Position numbers and translations under genes: made by a program | Origin: Candidatus Zambryskiibacteriota bacterium | GTDB taxonomy: Bacteria > Patescibacteriota > Minisyncoccia > Phycocordibacterales > WO2-35-19 | Length of the DNA stretch: 33,327 nucleotides | Direction of reading: 5' to 3' | NCBI GenBank assembly: GCA_003233455.1 | Contig: QILQ01000006.1 | Coordinates: forward strand, 1 to 33,327 | The notes under the pieces: model-generated | What the model was told of the DNA's origin: nothing | Database searches by the model: none | The model's input: the letters and a program-made list of their open reading frames with translations, nothing else | Shown here: positions 9,917 to 19,054 of the stretch, in pieces | Numbering within the stretch: position 1 is the stretch's first letter | Layout: each line of letters opens with the position of its first letter

Positions 9917-10057
9917 CTTTACCCTACTTCCTTTATCACTCCCTGCCTATTTTATCACCTTACCTCTATCACACCTCACTTCTCACCTCTCTTCTTTTTA
10001 CTACACCTCTAACCTCACCCTTTTTTATTACCTCACCCCTATCTCTATTATTTATCA

Positions 10058-10138
10058 CCTCACCCCTAGCCCCTCTCCTTACTAAGGAGAGGGGAAGCGA
10101 GAAACTCAAACTTTGTAATAAATTTATATGGGGTGAGG
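10058..10138. repeat. Palindromic element A (CCTCACCCC...GGGGTGAGG), full copy
   Basis: Terminal inverted repeats CCTCACCCC/GGGGTGAGG enclosing hairpin CCCCTCTCCTTactAAGGAGAGGGG. Confidence 0.85.
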
Positions 10139-10163
10139 TAATATTATAAAAAAATAAAATATA

Positions 10164-10514
10164 TTACAAATAAAATTTTATTTTTTCAATTACTCTATTT
10201 ATATTTTTTTTAATCTCATTATTTCTAAATCTCAAAATTTTATAATCAATGTCGGTAAAAAATTTATCTCTGACTGCATCATATTCTTGAGCTTTTTTGG
10301 TATTATGTATTTCTCCATCAATTTCAATAATTAATTTCTTTTTAGAACAATAAAAATCAAGAATATAACCACCAATACTATGTTGTCTTCTGAATTTAAC
10401 TCCTAATTTACAATTTCTTATTTGTTTCCATAACAAATCTTCTTGAAAAGTTGAATTTCTCCTCAATTCTCTTCTTCTCTCTTTTAGTTTACCGATGTTG
10501 TAATACTTGGTCAT
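10164..10514 (-). CDS. DUF559 / Vsr-like endonuclease-domain protein
   Basis: RRNSTFQEDLLWKQIRNCKLGVKFRRQHSIGGYILDFYCSKKKLIIEIDGEIHNTKKAQEYDAVRDKFF is the DUF559 signature. Confidence 0.88.
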   Translation of the reverse strand: MTKYYNIGKLKERRRELRRNSTFQEDLLWKQIRNCKLGVKFRRQHSIGGYILDFYCSKKKLIIEIDGEIHNTKKAQEYDAVRDKFFTDIDYKILRFRNNEIKKNINRVIEKIKFYL

Positions 10515-10593
10515 ATGATTATCCCCCAGCTTCTACTTACCCACCCTACCTCTTTTTACCACCTCACCCCTAGCCCTCTTCTACTTACTACCA

Positions 10594-10673
10594 CCTCACC
10601 CCTAGCCCCTCTCCTTAGTAAGGAGAGGGGAAAGAAAAGATTGATATTATACTAAAGATTAGATGGGGTGAGG
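10594..10673. repeat. Palindromic element A, full copy
   Basis: CCTCACCCCTAGCCCCTCTCCTTAGTAAGGAGAGGGG...AGATGGGGTGAGG; a partial copy precedes it at 10562-10580. Confidence 0.88.
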
Positions 10674-10707
10674 TTTTTATTCTATTTATCACCCTCTTGT
10701 CTTATCA

Positions 10708-10750
10708 CCTCACCCCTACCCTCTCCTTAGTAAGGAGAGGGGAAAGAAAA
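10708..10750. repeat. Palindromic element A, 3'-truncated copy
   Basis: CCTCACCCCTACCCTCTCCTTAGTAAGGAGAGGGGAAAGAAAAG without the terminal GGGGTGAGG; abuts the transketolase C-terminal ORF. Confidence 0.8.
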
Positions 10751-10761
10751 GCTTAATATGG

Positions 10762-11781
10762 TTACCCTTGACTTTTCCTCTCCATCACTTTCTCCACTGC
10801 TTTTTCAATATAGCTTATTCCCATATGATAATGTTCTATAAGTTCGGCTGGAGTGCCGGATTGACCAAATTTATTATGAATTCCGATAAGTTCCATTGGT
10901 GTTGGATAATTTTGGGCTAAAACTTCCGCAATGGCGGAACCTAATCCTCCCACCACTTGATGTTCTTCAACACTCACTACGGCTCCCGCTTCTTTGGCTA
11001 AATCAATAATAGCTTCAAAATCTAATGGTCTGATGCTGGAAATATTTAAAACTTTAACTGAAATACCTTTCTCCGCAAATCTTTGAGCGGCGATTATAGC
11101 GTTATAAACCAAAGCTCCTGTTGCCATAATAGCCACTTGAGCCTGCATTGGTGGCACAAAAAAGATTCGCGCTTTGCCTATTTCAAAAGGCGTTTCTTCG
11201 GTAGTAATAACAGGTGTTTTTTCTCTGGCTAAACGAAGATAAACCGGTTTATTTATTTTAGCCGCCACGATGGTGGCTTTTTTCGCTTCTATAGCGTCGC
11301 AAGGAGAAAGCACTATCATATTTGGTAAAACTCGCATTATAGCGATATCTTCAATCGCTTGGTGAGTGCCTCCGTCAGGTCCAACAGAAACTCCGGCATG
11401 ACTGCCGACTATTTTGACCGGCATATCGTTGTAACAAATAGTGGTTCGTATTTGTTCCCAATTGCGTCCTGGATTAAACATAGCGTAAGAAGAAATGAAA
11501 GGAATTTTACCCATAGCTGCCATCCCACTGGCGACTGTCGCTAAATTTTGCTCAGCTACTCCTATTTGAATAAATCTTTCCGGATATTTTTCGGCAAATA
11601 AATTCATTTTGGTTGAATCGCTCAAATCAGCACAAAGACCCACCACATTTTTGTCGTTGTCTCCGGCGATAACCAATCCTTCTCCAAAACCCTGACGAAT
11701 AGGTATTTGCTCTATGTCTTGAGAAAACATTTTATTATTCAATTTTAATTTATTATTTAACATTAATATTTCGTAATTCAT
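10762..11781 (-). CDS. Transketolase, C-terminal subunit
   Basis: FGEGLVIAGDNDKNVVGLCADLSDSTKMNLFAEKYPERFIQIGVAEQNLATVASGMAAMGKIPFISSYA; the start may be the internal Met at 11730. Confidence 0.92.
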   Translation of the reverse strand: MNYEILMLNNKLKLNNKMFSQDIEQIPIRQGFGEGLVIAGDNDKNVVGLCADLSDSTKMNLFAEKYPERFIQIGVAEQNLATVASGMAAMGKIPFISSYAMFNPGRNWEQIRTTICYNDMPVKIVGSHAGVSVGPDGGTHQAIEDIAIMRVLPNMIVLSPCDAIEAKKATIVAAKINKPVYLRLAREKTPVITTEETPFEIGKARIFFVPPMQAQVAIMATGALVYNAIIAAQRFAEKGISVKVLNISSIRPLDFEAIIDLAKEAGAVVSVEEHQVVGGLGSAIAEVLAQNYPTPMELIGIHNKFGQSGTPAELIEHYHMGISYIEKAVEKVMERKSQG

Positions 11782-12604
11782 TTAAAGCCTTTTCTCCTTC
11801 TTCTTTATTTGGTGGTTTGCCGTGCCACTCGTATTTGCGTTCCATAAAAGAAACACCTTTACCCGGAATAGTATTGGCTATTATAACCGAAGGTTTATCA
11901 AAAACAGCTTGAGCTTCACCCACTGCACCGACAATTTCTTGAAAATTATGTCCGTCTATACTTTGAACTTGCCAATTAAAAGCTTGCCATTTTTGTTTTA
12001 ACGGTTCCAGTGGCATAATATCTTCGGTATAACCGGAAATTTGAATATTATTTCTATCAATTATGACTGTTAAATTTTGAAGTTTTTCTTTAGTCGCCAA
12101 CATTATTCCTTCCCAGATATTTCCTTCTTGCAGTTCTCCGTCACTCATAAGACAATAAAATTGCTTGCCCGAATATTTATCATTATCCATTTTATCAGCC
12201 AAACACATCCCCACCGCTTGAGAAAGACCGAGTCCCAACGGACCGGAACTGGTTTCAACAAACGGTAGAAATTCGCGATGAGGATGTCCTTGCAGTCGCG
12301 AACCGAATTTACGCAAAGTTTTCAATTCTTCCAATTTGAAATAACCACTGTGAGCCATAGCGGCATAAAGCACGGGACAAATATGACCGTTTGAAAGTAT
12401 CAGTCTATCCCTGTCTTCCCACATTGGATTGGTGGGGTCATGTTTTAAAATATGAAAATAAAGAGCGGTAAAAATATCTGCCATACCGAGCGGACCAGCT
12501 GTATGACCACTTTTTGCTTCTACCAACATTTCAATAATAGACTGGCGAATTTCATTCGCTTTTTGCTCCAGCCATATCATTTTTTTATCTGTAAGTTGAT
12601 GCAT
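11753..12604 (-). CDS. Transketolase, N-terminal (TPP-binding) subunit
   Basis: AKSGHTAGPLGMADIFTALYFHILKHDP...LILSNGHICPVLYAAMA...GPLGLGLSQAVGMCLADK...MSDGELQEGNIWE. Confidence 0.93.
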   Translation of the reverse strand: MHQLTDKKMIWLEQKANEIRQSIIEMLVEAKSGHTAGPLGMADIFTALYFHILKHDPTNPMWEDRDRLILSNGHICPVLYAAMAHSGYFKLEELKTLRKFGSRLQGHPHREFLPFVETSSGPLGLGLSQAVGMCLADKMDNDKYSGKQFYCLMSDGELQEGNIWEGIMLATKEKLQNLTVIIDRNNIQISGYTEDIMPLEPLKQKWQAFNWQVQSIDGHNFQEIVGAVGEAQAVFDKPSVIIANTIPGKGVSFMERKYEWHGKPPNKEEGEKALNELRNINVK

Positions 12605-12690
12605 TTTATTTTATGAATTTAAAAGTGGAGACGATTTCAGTAAAGTGGATAAGTTATTGACAAATTTATTAATAAGAATACAATGAAATT

Positions 12691-12739
12691 ATATTTGGGA
12701 TTATCCCACGACCCCGCCGAAAGGTGGGGGAAATTTTTT
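12691..12739 (+). ncRNA. Candidate ~50-nt RNA antisense to the 3' end of the MazF-like gene
   Basis: TTGACA(12657-12662)-16 nt-TACAAT(12679-12684), then hairpins TGGGA-TTA-TCCCA and CCCCGCC-GAAA-GGTGGGG, then AAATTTTTT. Confidence 0.4.
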
Positions 12740-13135
12740 ATTACGAACTAAATACAACTCAGTAAAAGATTTTGCAACTAATTTACAATCTTCGTCATCA
12801 AGCTCTCCTATTTTTATGTGTAAACGCTTACTGCTCAAAATCCTAATTTGACTTAATATAACTATAACATTTTTACCACTCTGTCTTACATTTACATACC
12901 AACTTCCTTCTTTTTGTTGAGTTGTCATTGGAATTCCTAAAAATCCTTCTCTACTTAGTTTTTTAAATATTAGAACAGGTCTTGTAAAATCATCACTTTT
13001 ACCATTAACTTCCACTCCAACATTTTCTCCAACACTACACCACCATATTTCTCCCTCCTTAAACATGGGCGAGTTATACACACCTTTATCTAATTTTTCT
13101 TTTCTTTTTATCCATTCTAGAAATCTTTTTATCAT
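12701..13135 (-). CDS. PemK/MazF-like toxin-family protein without an adjacent antitoxin
   Basis: FKEGEIWWCSVGENVGVEVNGKSDDFTRPVLIFKKLSREGFLGIPMTTQ...VILSQIRILSSKRL (PemK/MazF fold signature). Confidence 0.82.
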   Translation of the reverse strand: MIKRFLEWIKRKEKLDKGVYNSPMFKEGEIWWCSVGENVGVEVNGKSDDFTRPVLIFKKLSREGFLGIPMTTQQKEGSWYVNVRQSGKNVIVILSQIRILSSKRLHIKIGELDDEDCKLVAKSFTELYLVRNKKFPPPFGGVVG

Positions 13136-13138
13136 TTT

Positions 13139-13810
13139 TTATATATTTTGCAGTTTAGTTAAAGCTTCTTTGACATCAGGCGCGTCAAAAACAGATGAAC
13201 CGGAAATAAATGAAGAAACTCCAGCTTCTTTAAGTTTAGGTATAGTTATCTCATTGACACCAATATCAATTTGAATTGGCATTGAAAAGTGTCTTTGATG
13301 AAAATTTTCTATTTTGTCTAAAACATTTTCATCTAAATTTACTCCGCTATATCCCACTCTGTCATTACCCATAAACTGAACAAAATCTATCTCCGGCAAA
13401 AAAGATTCCAACAAAGAAATATCTCCGGAAGGTTTAATACCGAGACCCACTTGACAGTTAGCGTCTTTAATGGTTTTTAAACATTCTTCCACGTGATCAG
13501 TAGAATCAATATGAATAATAAAACTTTTAGCTCCCAATGAAATAAAATCGCTTAAATATTCAATAGGATGAAGCACTAACATATCTATTTCTAAAATAAA
13601 ATCTTCAATATAAGGAAACTTTTCCTCCCCTGCTACTATCTTTCTTATTTCTTCAAATTGACTTCCGTTGAAAGGCCAAGTCTTTACAGGTGCGTAGTTG
13701 CCGTCCACAACATCTATTTGGACTTTTTTTACTAAACTTAAAACTTTGCCAAGTGTTTCTCTGACAAGATTGAGATTTTTAGGTATGATAGCTGGAATAA
13801 TTTCTGTCAT
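13139..13810 (-). CDS. rpe: Ribulose-phosphate 3-epimerase-like
   Basis: EIIPAIIPKNL...VQIDVVDGNYAP...MLVLHPIEYL...VGLGIKPSGD...IQIDIGVNEITIPKLKEAGVSSFISGSSVF. Confidence 0.82.
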   Translation of the reverse strand: MTEIIPAIIPKNLNLVRETLGKVLSLVKKVQIDVVDGNYAPVKTWPFNGSQFEEIRKIVAGEEKFPYIEDFILEIDMLVLHPIEYLSDFISLGAKSFIIHIDSTDHVEECLKTIKDANCQVGLGIKPSGDISLLESFLPEIDFVQFMGNDRVGYSGVNLDENVLDKIENFHQRHFSMPIQIDIGVNEITIPKLKEAGVSSFISGSSVFDAPDVKEALTKLQNI

Positions 13811-13826
13811 ATAAAATAAAAAATTA

Positions 13827-14318
13827 TCAAGGGTTTTTGTAAAGAGATTCTTCCAGTTTATCTATTTCTTCCAATCTCCTTATATGTCTTTTGTCTCCTG
13901 AAAATGGCGTTTCCAACCAAAGTTTTACAATTTCTTCCGCTTCTTCCAATTCTATAAATTGAGCACCTAAAGAAAGAATATTCGCATCATTATGTTCTCT
14001 AGATAATTTTATAATTTCTCTATTACCTCCATAAAAAACTACCGCTCTAACATTTGGAAATCTATTAACTACTATTGCTTCACCTTGACCGGAAGTTCCC
14101 AGAATTATAGCTTTAGCTTTTTCCGGATTTTTAAATATTTCCAAGCCGGCTTTTTCCATAAGCAACGGATAATCATCTTTTGGGTCAAGTTTATCGGGAC
14201 CTAAATCTATCGCTTCAAAACCAAGCCCTTTAACGAATTCTACCAAAGCGTTTTTCATTTCAAACCCAGCATGATCGCTGGCGAAGAAAATTTTTAACTT
14301 AGAATTTTCAATTTTCAT
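13827..14318 (-). CDS. rpiB: RpiB/LacA/LacB-family sugar-phosphate isomerase
   Basis: FFASDHAGFEMKNALVEFVKGLGFEAIDLGP...IILGTSGQGEAIVVNRFPNVRAVVFYG...SREHNDANILSLGAQFI. Confidence 0.92.
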   Translation of the reverse strand: MKIENSKLKIFFASDHAGFEMKNALVEFVKGLGFEAIDLGPDKLDPKDDYPLLMEKAGLEIFKNPEKAKAIILGTSGQGEAIVVNRFPNVRAVVFYGGNREIIKLSREHNDANILSLGAQFIELEEAEEIVKLWLETPFSGDKRHIRRLEEIDKLEESLYKNP

Positions 14319-14322
14319 TCTA

Positions 14323-15348
14323 TTAATTATTCAAATACTCCCCCATCTTTAAAACATGTTTAATGAGAGTGGCAGTGTAGCCCATCTCATTATCATACCA
14401 AGCGCAAACTTTTACCAAATTTTTATCCACTACTCTGGTTGTTCCTAAATCAGCAACAGAACCATAAAGAGAACCTATAATATCACTAGAAACAATTGGG
14501 TCTTCAGTAACTGCAAAAATACCTTGCCATCTATCTTCTTTAGAGGCTTCTTTTAATTTATTATTTATTTCTTCTACACTTGTTTCTCTTTTGGCGATAA
14601 AAGTAATATCAACTATGGAACCAGACACCACAGGAACTCTCATTGCTAAACCGTCAAACTTTCCTTCCATCTCCGGTGCAATAGCGGCACCGGTAGAAGT
14701 GGGCACTATGTTTTGAGCGGCGGCTCTACCCTTTTTCCAATCTTTTTTATCTGGTCCATCTACCGCTCTTTGACTGGAAGTATATCCATGTATGGTATTT
14801 AAAACCGCTTTTTCAATACCAATTTTTTCATTTAAAATTTGAATAAGCGGTGCGCCAGCGTTAGTGGTGCAAGAACCATTTGAGCTTATTCGGCAAGTGG
14901 CGAGCTTGGAATCATTAATTCCCATTAACACAGTGGCTTGAGTTTCGTCGGCAGGTGCGTCTTTGGCGGGCGCGCTGATAAGCACTCTTTTAGCACCGGC
15001 GACAAGGTGGGCTTTGGCGGTTTCAAATTTGGTAAAGGCGCCGGTTGACTCTATTACCACATCAATATTAAGGTCTTTCCAAGGCAAACCGGTTGGCTCC
15101 TTTTCACTCAAAAACTTTATTTCTCTTTCATTTATTATTAAATTTTTCTTATCCTCACTTACTTTTACTCCAAACTGAGCCAAGCCGTAAGCAGTGTCAT
15201 ATTTTAAAAGATAAGCAATATTATCAATATCCCCTAAATCATTGATGGCGATAATTTCTAATTCTGGTTTATCTTGAGCTAATCTCAAAAAAGCTCTACC
15301 TATTCTACCTGCCCCATTTATAGCTACTCTAATTTTTTTATTTTCCAT
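14323..15348 (-). CDS. gap: Glyceraldehyde-3-phosphate dehydrogenase, type I
   Basis: MENKKIRVAINGAGRIGRAFLR; ISSNGSCTTNAGAPL (catalytic Cys as SCTTN); WYDNEMGYT. Start trimmed from ORF 15399. Confidence 0.97.
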   Translation of the reverse strand: MENKKIRVAINGAGRIGRAFLRLAQDKPELEIIAINDLGDIDNIAYLLKYDTAYGLAQFGVKVSEDKKNLIINEREIKFLSEKEPTGLPWKDLNIDVVIESTGAFTKFETAKAHLVAGAKRVLISAPAKDAPADETQATVLMGINDSKLATCRISSNGSCTTNAGAPLIQILNEKIGIEKAVLNTIHGYTSSQRAVDGPDKKDWKKGRAAAQNIVPTSTGAAIAPEMEGKFDGLAMRVPVVSGSIVDITFIAKRETSVEEINNKLKEASKEDRWQGIFAVTEDPIVSSDIIGSLYGSVADLGTTRVVDKNLVKVCAWYDNEMGYTATLIKHVLKMGEYLNN

Positions 15349-15409
15349 AAATAAATTATAACAAGTATCAAAAAAGCAAACAAGAAAAACTGTTAACAAT
15401 CATTTTGAA

Positions 15410-17716
15410 TTAATGAGTTAAAACCAAAGCGTCTGCTTCGCACACTCCTCCAACACAAGCCAGTTCTTTGGAACCGATAGTTTGGTCGCTTTTTTCATAA
15501 AGTATCAGTTTTGAAAAATCTATATGCTTGAGCATTTTCATACGACGTTCGTATTCTTCTTTGTTAATTTCTTCATAAGGAGCTAATTGATAGATATGAT
15601 TGTCGCGTGGTAAAAAGGAAAGTCCTCCAACAATATCCCAATTTGTATAGACAAAATTAGCGACAGAAATCCATTCATCATCGCCCACATAAATAGTTAC
15701 TGACGGATTATGTTCGGTAAAATTAGTTTTCAATCTTTTCCATTCCTTAAGCATTTCAATAGCACTCACATCTTTATTTATAATAGCTTTATCCGGAGCT
15801 TTGCAGGGAAATTCCAACACCATAGTTGAAGCGTTGGAAGTGGAATATCCGACTTCAGGTTTGATTGGTACTCCTTGATTTTTTGCAAGTTGAAGAAGGG
15901 GGTCATTAGCTGAAATTCTAACTCGACGAATATAATAACGAGAAAACCATGTGTGCATACCAGAACCCACTCCTAAAAGTTGACCGGAATTGCCGTGTGG
16001 CTTTACACAAGTAATAGCGGTAGATTCGTTTACGCCAAACCGTTTAGCGTATTTTTTGTTTGTTTTAATACTTTCATCGCGAAGAATCTGTAAATTTTTA
16101 TCATCCCGAATAATTTTATTGTCATAATAACCGGTAATAGAAACTCCTAAAAGCTGTTCTTTTTCGCAGTTTTCTTTCCATTTCTTTGAAAGATAGTCAA
16201 AATCTGTAAGAGTAGCCTGATATGTTCCAATAATAGTTGCAAGACGCATTTTATTTTTCAAACTTTTGATATCATCTTTTGGTCGCACTACAATTGAAGT
16301 AAGATTACAGAATTGTTTGGATTGAAGGTAAATTTCACCACAAGGATTCATTCCAACTTGTTTAGCATCTTTTATTTCTTCCCAACGGCGTTTTGGAATT
16401 TGAAATTCCAAACCTCCCCTGTTGAAAATACCACGTTCTCCAGACCGAGATTTTACTAATGCTGTCCATTCTTCTAAAAATTCTTCGGCAGTCGGTTTAG
16501 ATTCATATACTGCTGAATTGTTTGCCATTGAGCGCTGACCGTCTGTCTGCCAAAAAGCACCTTTTTTTGCATCACGCATTTCGTGATCATCAGGATTAGA
16601 AAGTGAAATAAGAGCAGAGCGTCGCACCCCTCCGGCAACCACAATAAGACCTATCTGACAAATAATATCATGAAGGTCAAGAGTGGTGAGTCTGCGTCCT
16701 TGTCTAGCAAGCATTTTTCGCTTGGTAAATTTCATCAGTTCTTCAAGAGGTGCTGGTCCGGAAGCTCGTCCGCCCATTGTTTGAAGTTTGGCACCGGCGG
16801 GGCGAATTAAAGAATAATCAATTTCAACATCTTCTCCTTTTTCCAACGCTTCACAAGTAAGCGTAAAAGCCTTGCACCAACCAACTTTATCATCCTCAAC
16901 TACAATTTTCGGAGCCATTTTTCCTGTTTGCTTTTGAATCTGGGGAAATTTTTCCACATTTTCTGGTTCCACCGAATAACCGCAACCGGCACCACACATT
17001 GAAACATACATAATTTCAGAAAGATCACGCCATGATACTGGTGCAACATAAGCACAATTATAAGAGCAAACATTTGTTTTTCGGCAAGCTTTGCCAGCCG
17101 ACCAAAGTAAACGCATTGAAGGACATATTTCTTGATTGAGAATAGCTTCTCTGATTTCTTTGTATTCTGTGTTAGTTAATTTAGAACCCATATTCTCTTT
17201 CATATAATCCATAAAACGATCAATAGCTTCAACCCAAGTTTCCCTCCGACCCAGTTCATCTCTCCATCTGGAGTAGAATTGATAAAAAATAAATTCTTGA
17301 TATGAAGTTTTAAAATACTTGCTACTCTCGGCAATTTTCTTCTTAACCTCTATTGGCACCATTGCATTTTCTTCTCGGAGTCTGGTGCGTTCCTGTCTAT
17401 AGAGAATATAATTTTTTGCTGTATTTATATATTCTGAAAGCATCAGTTCTTTTTCAACCGTATCTTGAATTCCCTCAACTGTAGGTAAAAAATTTTTATA
17501 CTTTTTAAATATACGCACCAAATCAGCCAATACTTTGTGAGCAACCATTCTAGCTTCGGCTTCTGAACCTTCATTTGAAACTTTCATCGCTCTGCTTATA
17601 GCAGTAACAACTCTTTCAAAATCAAAAGGAACGATAGATTTATCCCGTTTTTGAACTTTCTTTATGAAATCTTCCATAGCGTATTTTTTTCCGTTTTTTC
17701 GAGTTTTTTGAGGCAT
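15410..17716 (-). CDS. nrdJ: Adenosylcobalamin-dependent (class II) ribonucleotide reductase with ATP-cone
   Basis: ATP-cone 'KRDKSIVPFDFERVVTAISRAM'; CGAGCGYSVEPENVEKFP; GVRRSALISLSNPDDHEMRDAKKGAFW; MNPCGEIYLQSKQFCNLTS; terminal CVGGVCEAD. Confidence 0.9.
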   Translation of the reverse strand: MPQKTRKNGKKYAMEDFIKKVQKRDKSIVPFDFERVVTAISRAMKVSNEGSEAEARMVAHKVLADLVRIFKKYKNFLPTVEGIQDTVEKELMLSEYINTAKNYILYRQERTRLREENAMVPIEVKKKIAESSKYFKTSYQEFIFYQFYSRWRDELGRRETWVEAIDRFMDYMKENMGSKLTNTEYKEIREAILNQEICPSMRLLWSAGKACRKTNVCSYNCAYVAPVSWRDLSEIMYVSMCGAGCGYSVEPENVEKFPQIQKQTGKMAPKIVVEDDKVGWCKAFTLTCEALEKGEDVEIDYSLIRPAGAKLQTMGGRASGPAPLEELMKFTKRKMLARQGRRLTTLDLHDIICQIGLIVVAGGVRRSALISLSNPDDHEMRDAKKGAFWQTDGQRSMANNSAVYESKPTAEEFLEEWTALVKSRSGERGIFNRGGLEFQIPKRRWEEIKDAKQVGMNPCGEIYLQSKQFCNLTSIVVRPKDDIKSLKNKMRLATIIGTYQATLTDFDYLSKKWKENCEKEQLLGVSITGYYDNKIIRDDKNLQILRDESIKTNKKYAKRFGVNESTAITCVKPHGNSGQLLGVGSGMHTWFSRYYIRRVRISANDPLLQLAKNQGVPIKPEVGYSTSNASTMVLEFPCKAPDKAIINKDVSAIEMLKEWKRLKTNFTEHNPSVTIYVGDDEWISVANFVYTNWDIVGGLSFLPRDNHIYQLAPYEEINKEEYERRMKMLKHIDFSKLILYEKSDQTIGSKELACVGGVCEADALVLTH

Positions 17717-17865
17717 ATTTTTATAAAAAGTTAAGAAATTACTAATTTTTTGTTAATTTTTGAATAAAATGTGAAAACTTACACTTTTTATCTTACCACT
17801 TAATCAACGAAAAAAATTGTGGATAAACCAAAAAATCAGCAACCGAAAACATAAAAAATTTTATG

Positions 17866-18330
17866 TCAAAATTTTAATTTATTCCCTGTTTTAATTTCAT
17901 ATTTTTCAAAAAAGTTAGCTTTTGTCTCTAAAATATAAAAACTAAGCATTGGTAAATTATTTTTAAAAGCATAAAAAACTTTTGGATAAGTATCTGGCGA
18001 AACATTATTTTCAATATATATTATTTTTTTATCTTTATTAATCCAAGCTATATCTATGGGAAATTTCATATTTTTCATCCAAATACCGTGATAATCCTCT
18101 TTTTTAAAAATAAACAACAATCCTTCATTCTCCCCTAAACTCTTTTTTCCGGAGAGACCTTTTATTCTTTCCGCGTTTGTATTTGCTATTTTAACATTCA
18201 AAGTTATCTCACCTATTTTTAAAGTTTTGACATTTTGTTTTTTTATTTGCTCGTTTTTAGCTATAAAAATAAAACTCAAAATCAACAAAACAATCACTCC
18301 TATTGAAATTGAAATAATTATTTTTTTCAT
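17866..18330 (-). CDS. DUF192 membrane-anchored protein
   Basis: TM plus ITLNVKIANTNAERIKGLSGKKSLGENEGLLFIFKKEDYHGIWMKNMKFPIDIAWIN. Confidence 0.88.
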   Translation of the reverse strand: MKKIIISISIGVIVLLILSFIFIAKNEQIKKQNVKTLKIGEITLNVKIANTNAERIKGLSGKKSLGENEGLLFIFKKEDYHGIWMKNMKFPIDIAWINKDKKIIYIENNVSPDTYPKVFYAFKNNLPMLSFYILETKANFFEKYEIKTGNKLKF

Positions 18331-18363
18331 AATATTTATTATATAACAAAAATCACCTAAAAA

Positions 18364-18407
18364 ATGTCAAAGGCGCCCTTTGACATTTGGATGTGTGGTA
18401 TAATTTT
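18364..18407 (+). repeat. 44-bp direct repeat, left copy (21-bp palindrome plus promoter)
   Basis: ATGTCAAAGGCGCCCTTTGACATTTGGATGTGTGGTATAATTTT, identical to 19055-19098. Confidence 0.97.
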
Positions 18408-18410
18408 GAT

Positions 18411-19049
18411 ATGGGAAATAGAGATTATAAAAATTTTGCAAAAGGATCTTTTTACCACATTTACAATAGAGGTAATAACAAAGAAATTGTTTTTCGCGAT
18501 GAACAGGATTACAGAGCGTTTCTTTTCAGATTAGGTTTAGCTTTTGGAATTAAAAAAGAAAATCTAGACAAAAGCGAACTAACTAAATCCTTCAAATCTA
18601 GAATTAGGATAGAAAGTTTAGAACCAAATTCTTTTAAATTACATGCTTTTTGTTTAATGCCAAATCATTTTCATCTTTTAGTAGAGCAGTGCTCTGAACA
18701 AACAATTTCAAAACTTCTCTTGAAAGTATTAACAAGTTTTTCTAAATATATAAATTTAAAATATAAAAGGGTTGGATATGTATTTCAAGACAGATTTAAA
18801 TCAGTACGAATAGATAACAATTCACAATTAATGCTTATATCTTCTTATATACATATGAACCCAGTTAAAGATAAATTAGTAAATAAACCCGAGGATTATA
18901 AATGGAGTAGTTACAATGATTTTATTATAAATAGAAAAAATCATCTTATAAATAAAGAATTCTTAACTGCTGTTTTTGGGAGCAAAACTAATTTTATAAA
19001 ACAAAATTTAAAGCTTTATACGAAAGTGTTGCCAGAAATAGAAATGTAA
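18411..19049 (+). CDS. REP-associated tyrosine (Y1/IS200-like) transposase
   Basis: FAKGSFYHIYNRGNNKEIVFRDEQDY...FCLMPNHFHLLVEQ...GYVFQDRFKSVRI...SSYIHMNPVKDKLVNKPEDYKWSSYNDFI; HxH and Y1 context present; start trimmed to MGNRDYKNF. Confidence 0.93.
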   Translation: MGNRDYKNFAKGSFYHIYNRGNNKEIVFRDEQDYRAFLFRLGLAFGIKKENLDKSELTKSFKSRIRIESLEPNSFKLHAFCLMPNHFHLLVEQCSEQTISKLLLKVLTSFSKYINLKYKRVGYVFQDRFKSVRIDNNSQLMLISSYIHMNPVKDKLVNKPEDYKWSSYNDFIINRKNHLINKEFLTAVFGSKTNFIKQNLKLYTKVLPEIEM

Positions 19050-19054
19050 ATAAG

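Noticed and set aside
9822-10085. 87-aa ORF ending SIIYHLTPSPSPY
   Set aside because: Starts inside the pfkB-like gene and then translates the pyrimidine-rich repeat zone; no coding signature.
10058-10750. CRISPR array
   Set aside because: CCTCACCCC copies are few, irregularly spaced and terminal-inverted, with no constant-length spacers and no cas genes.
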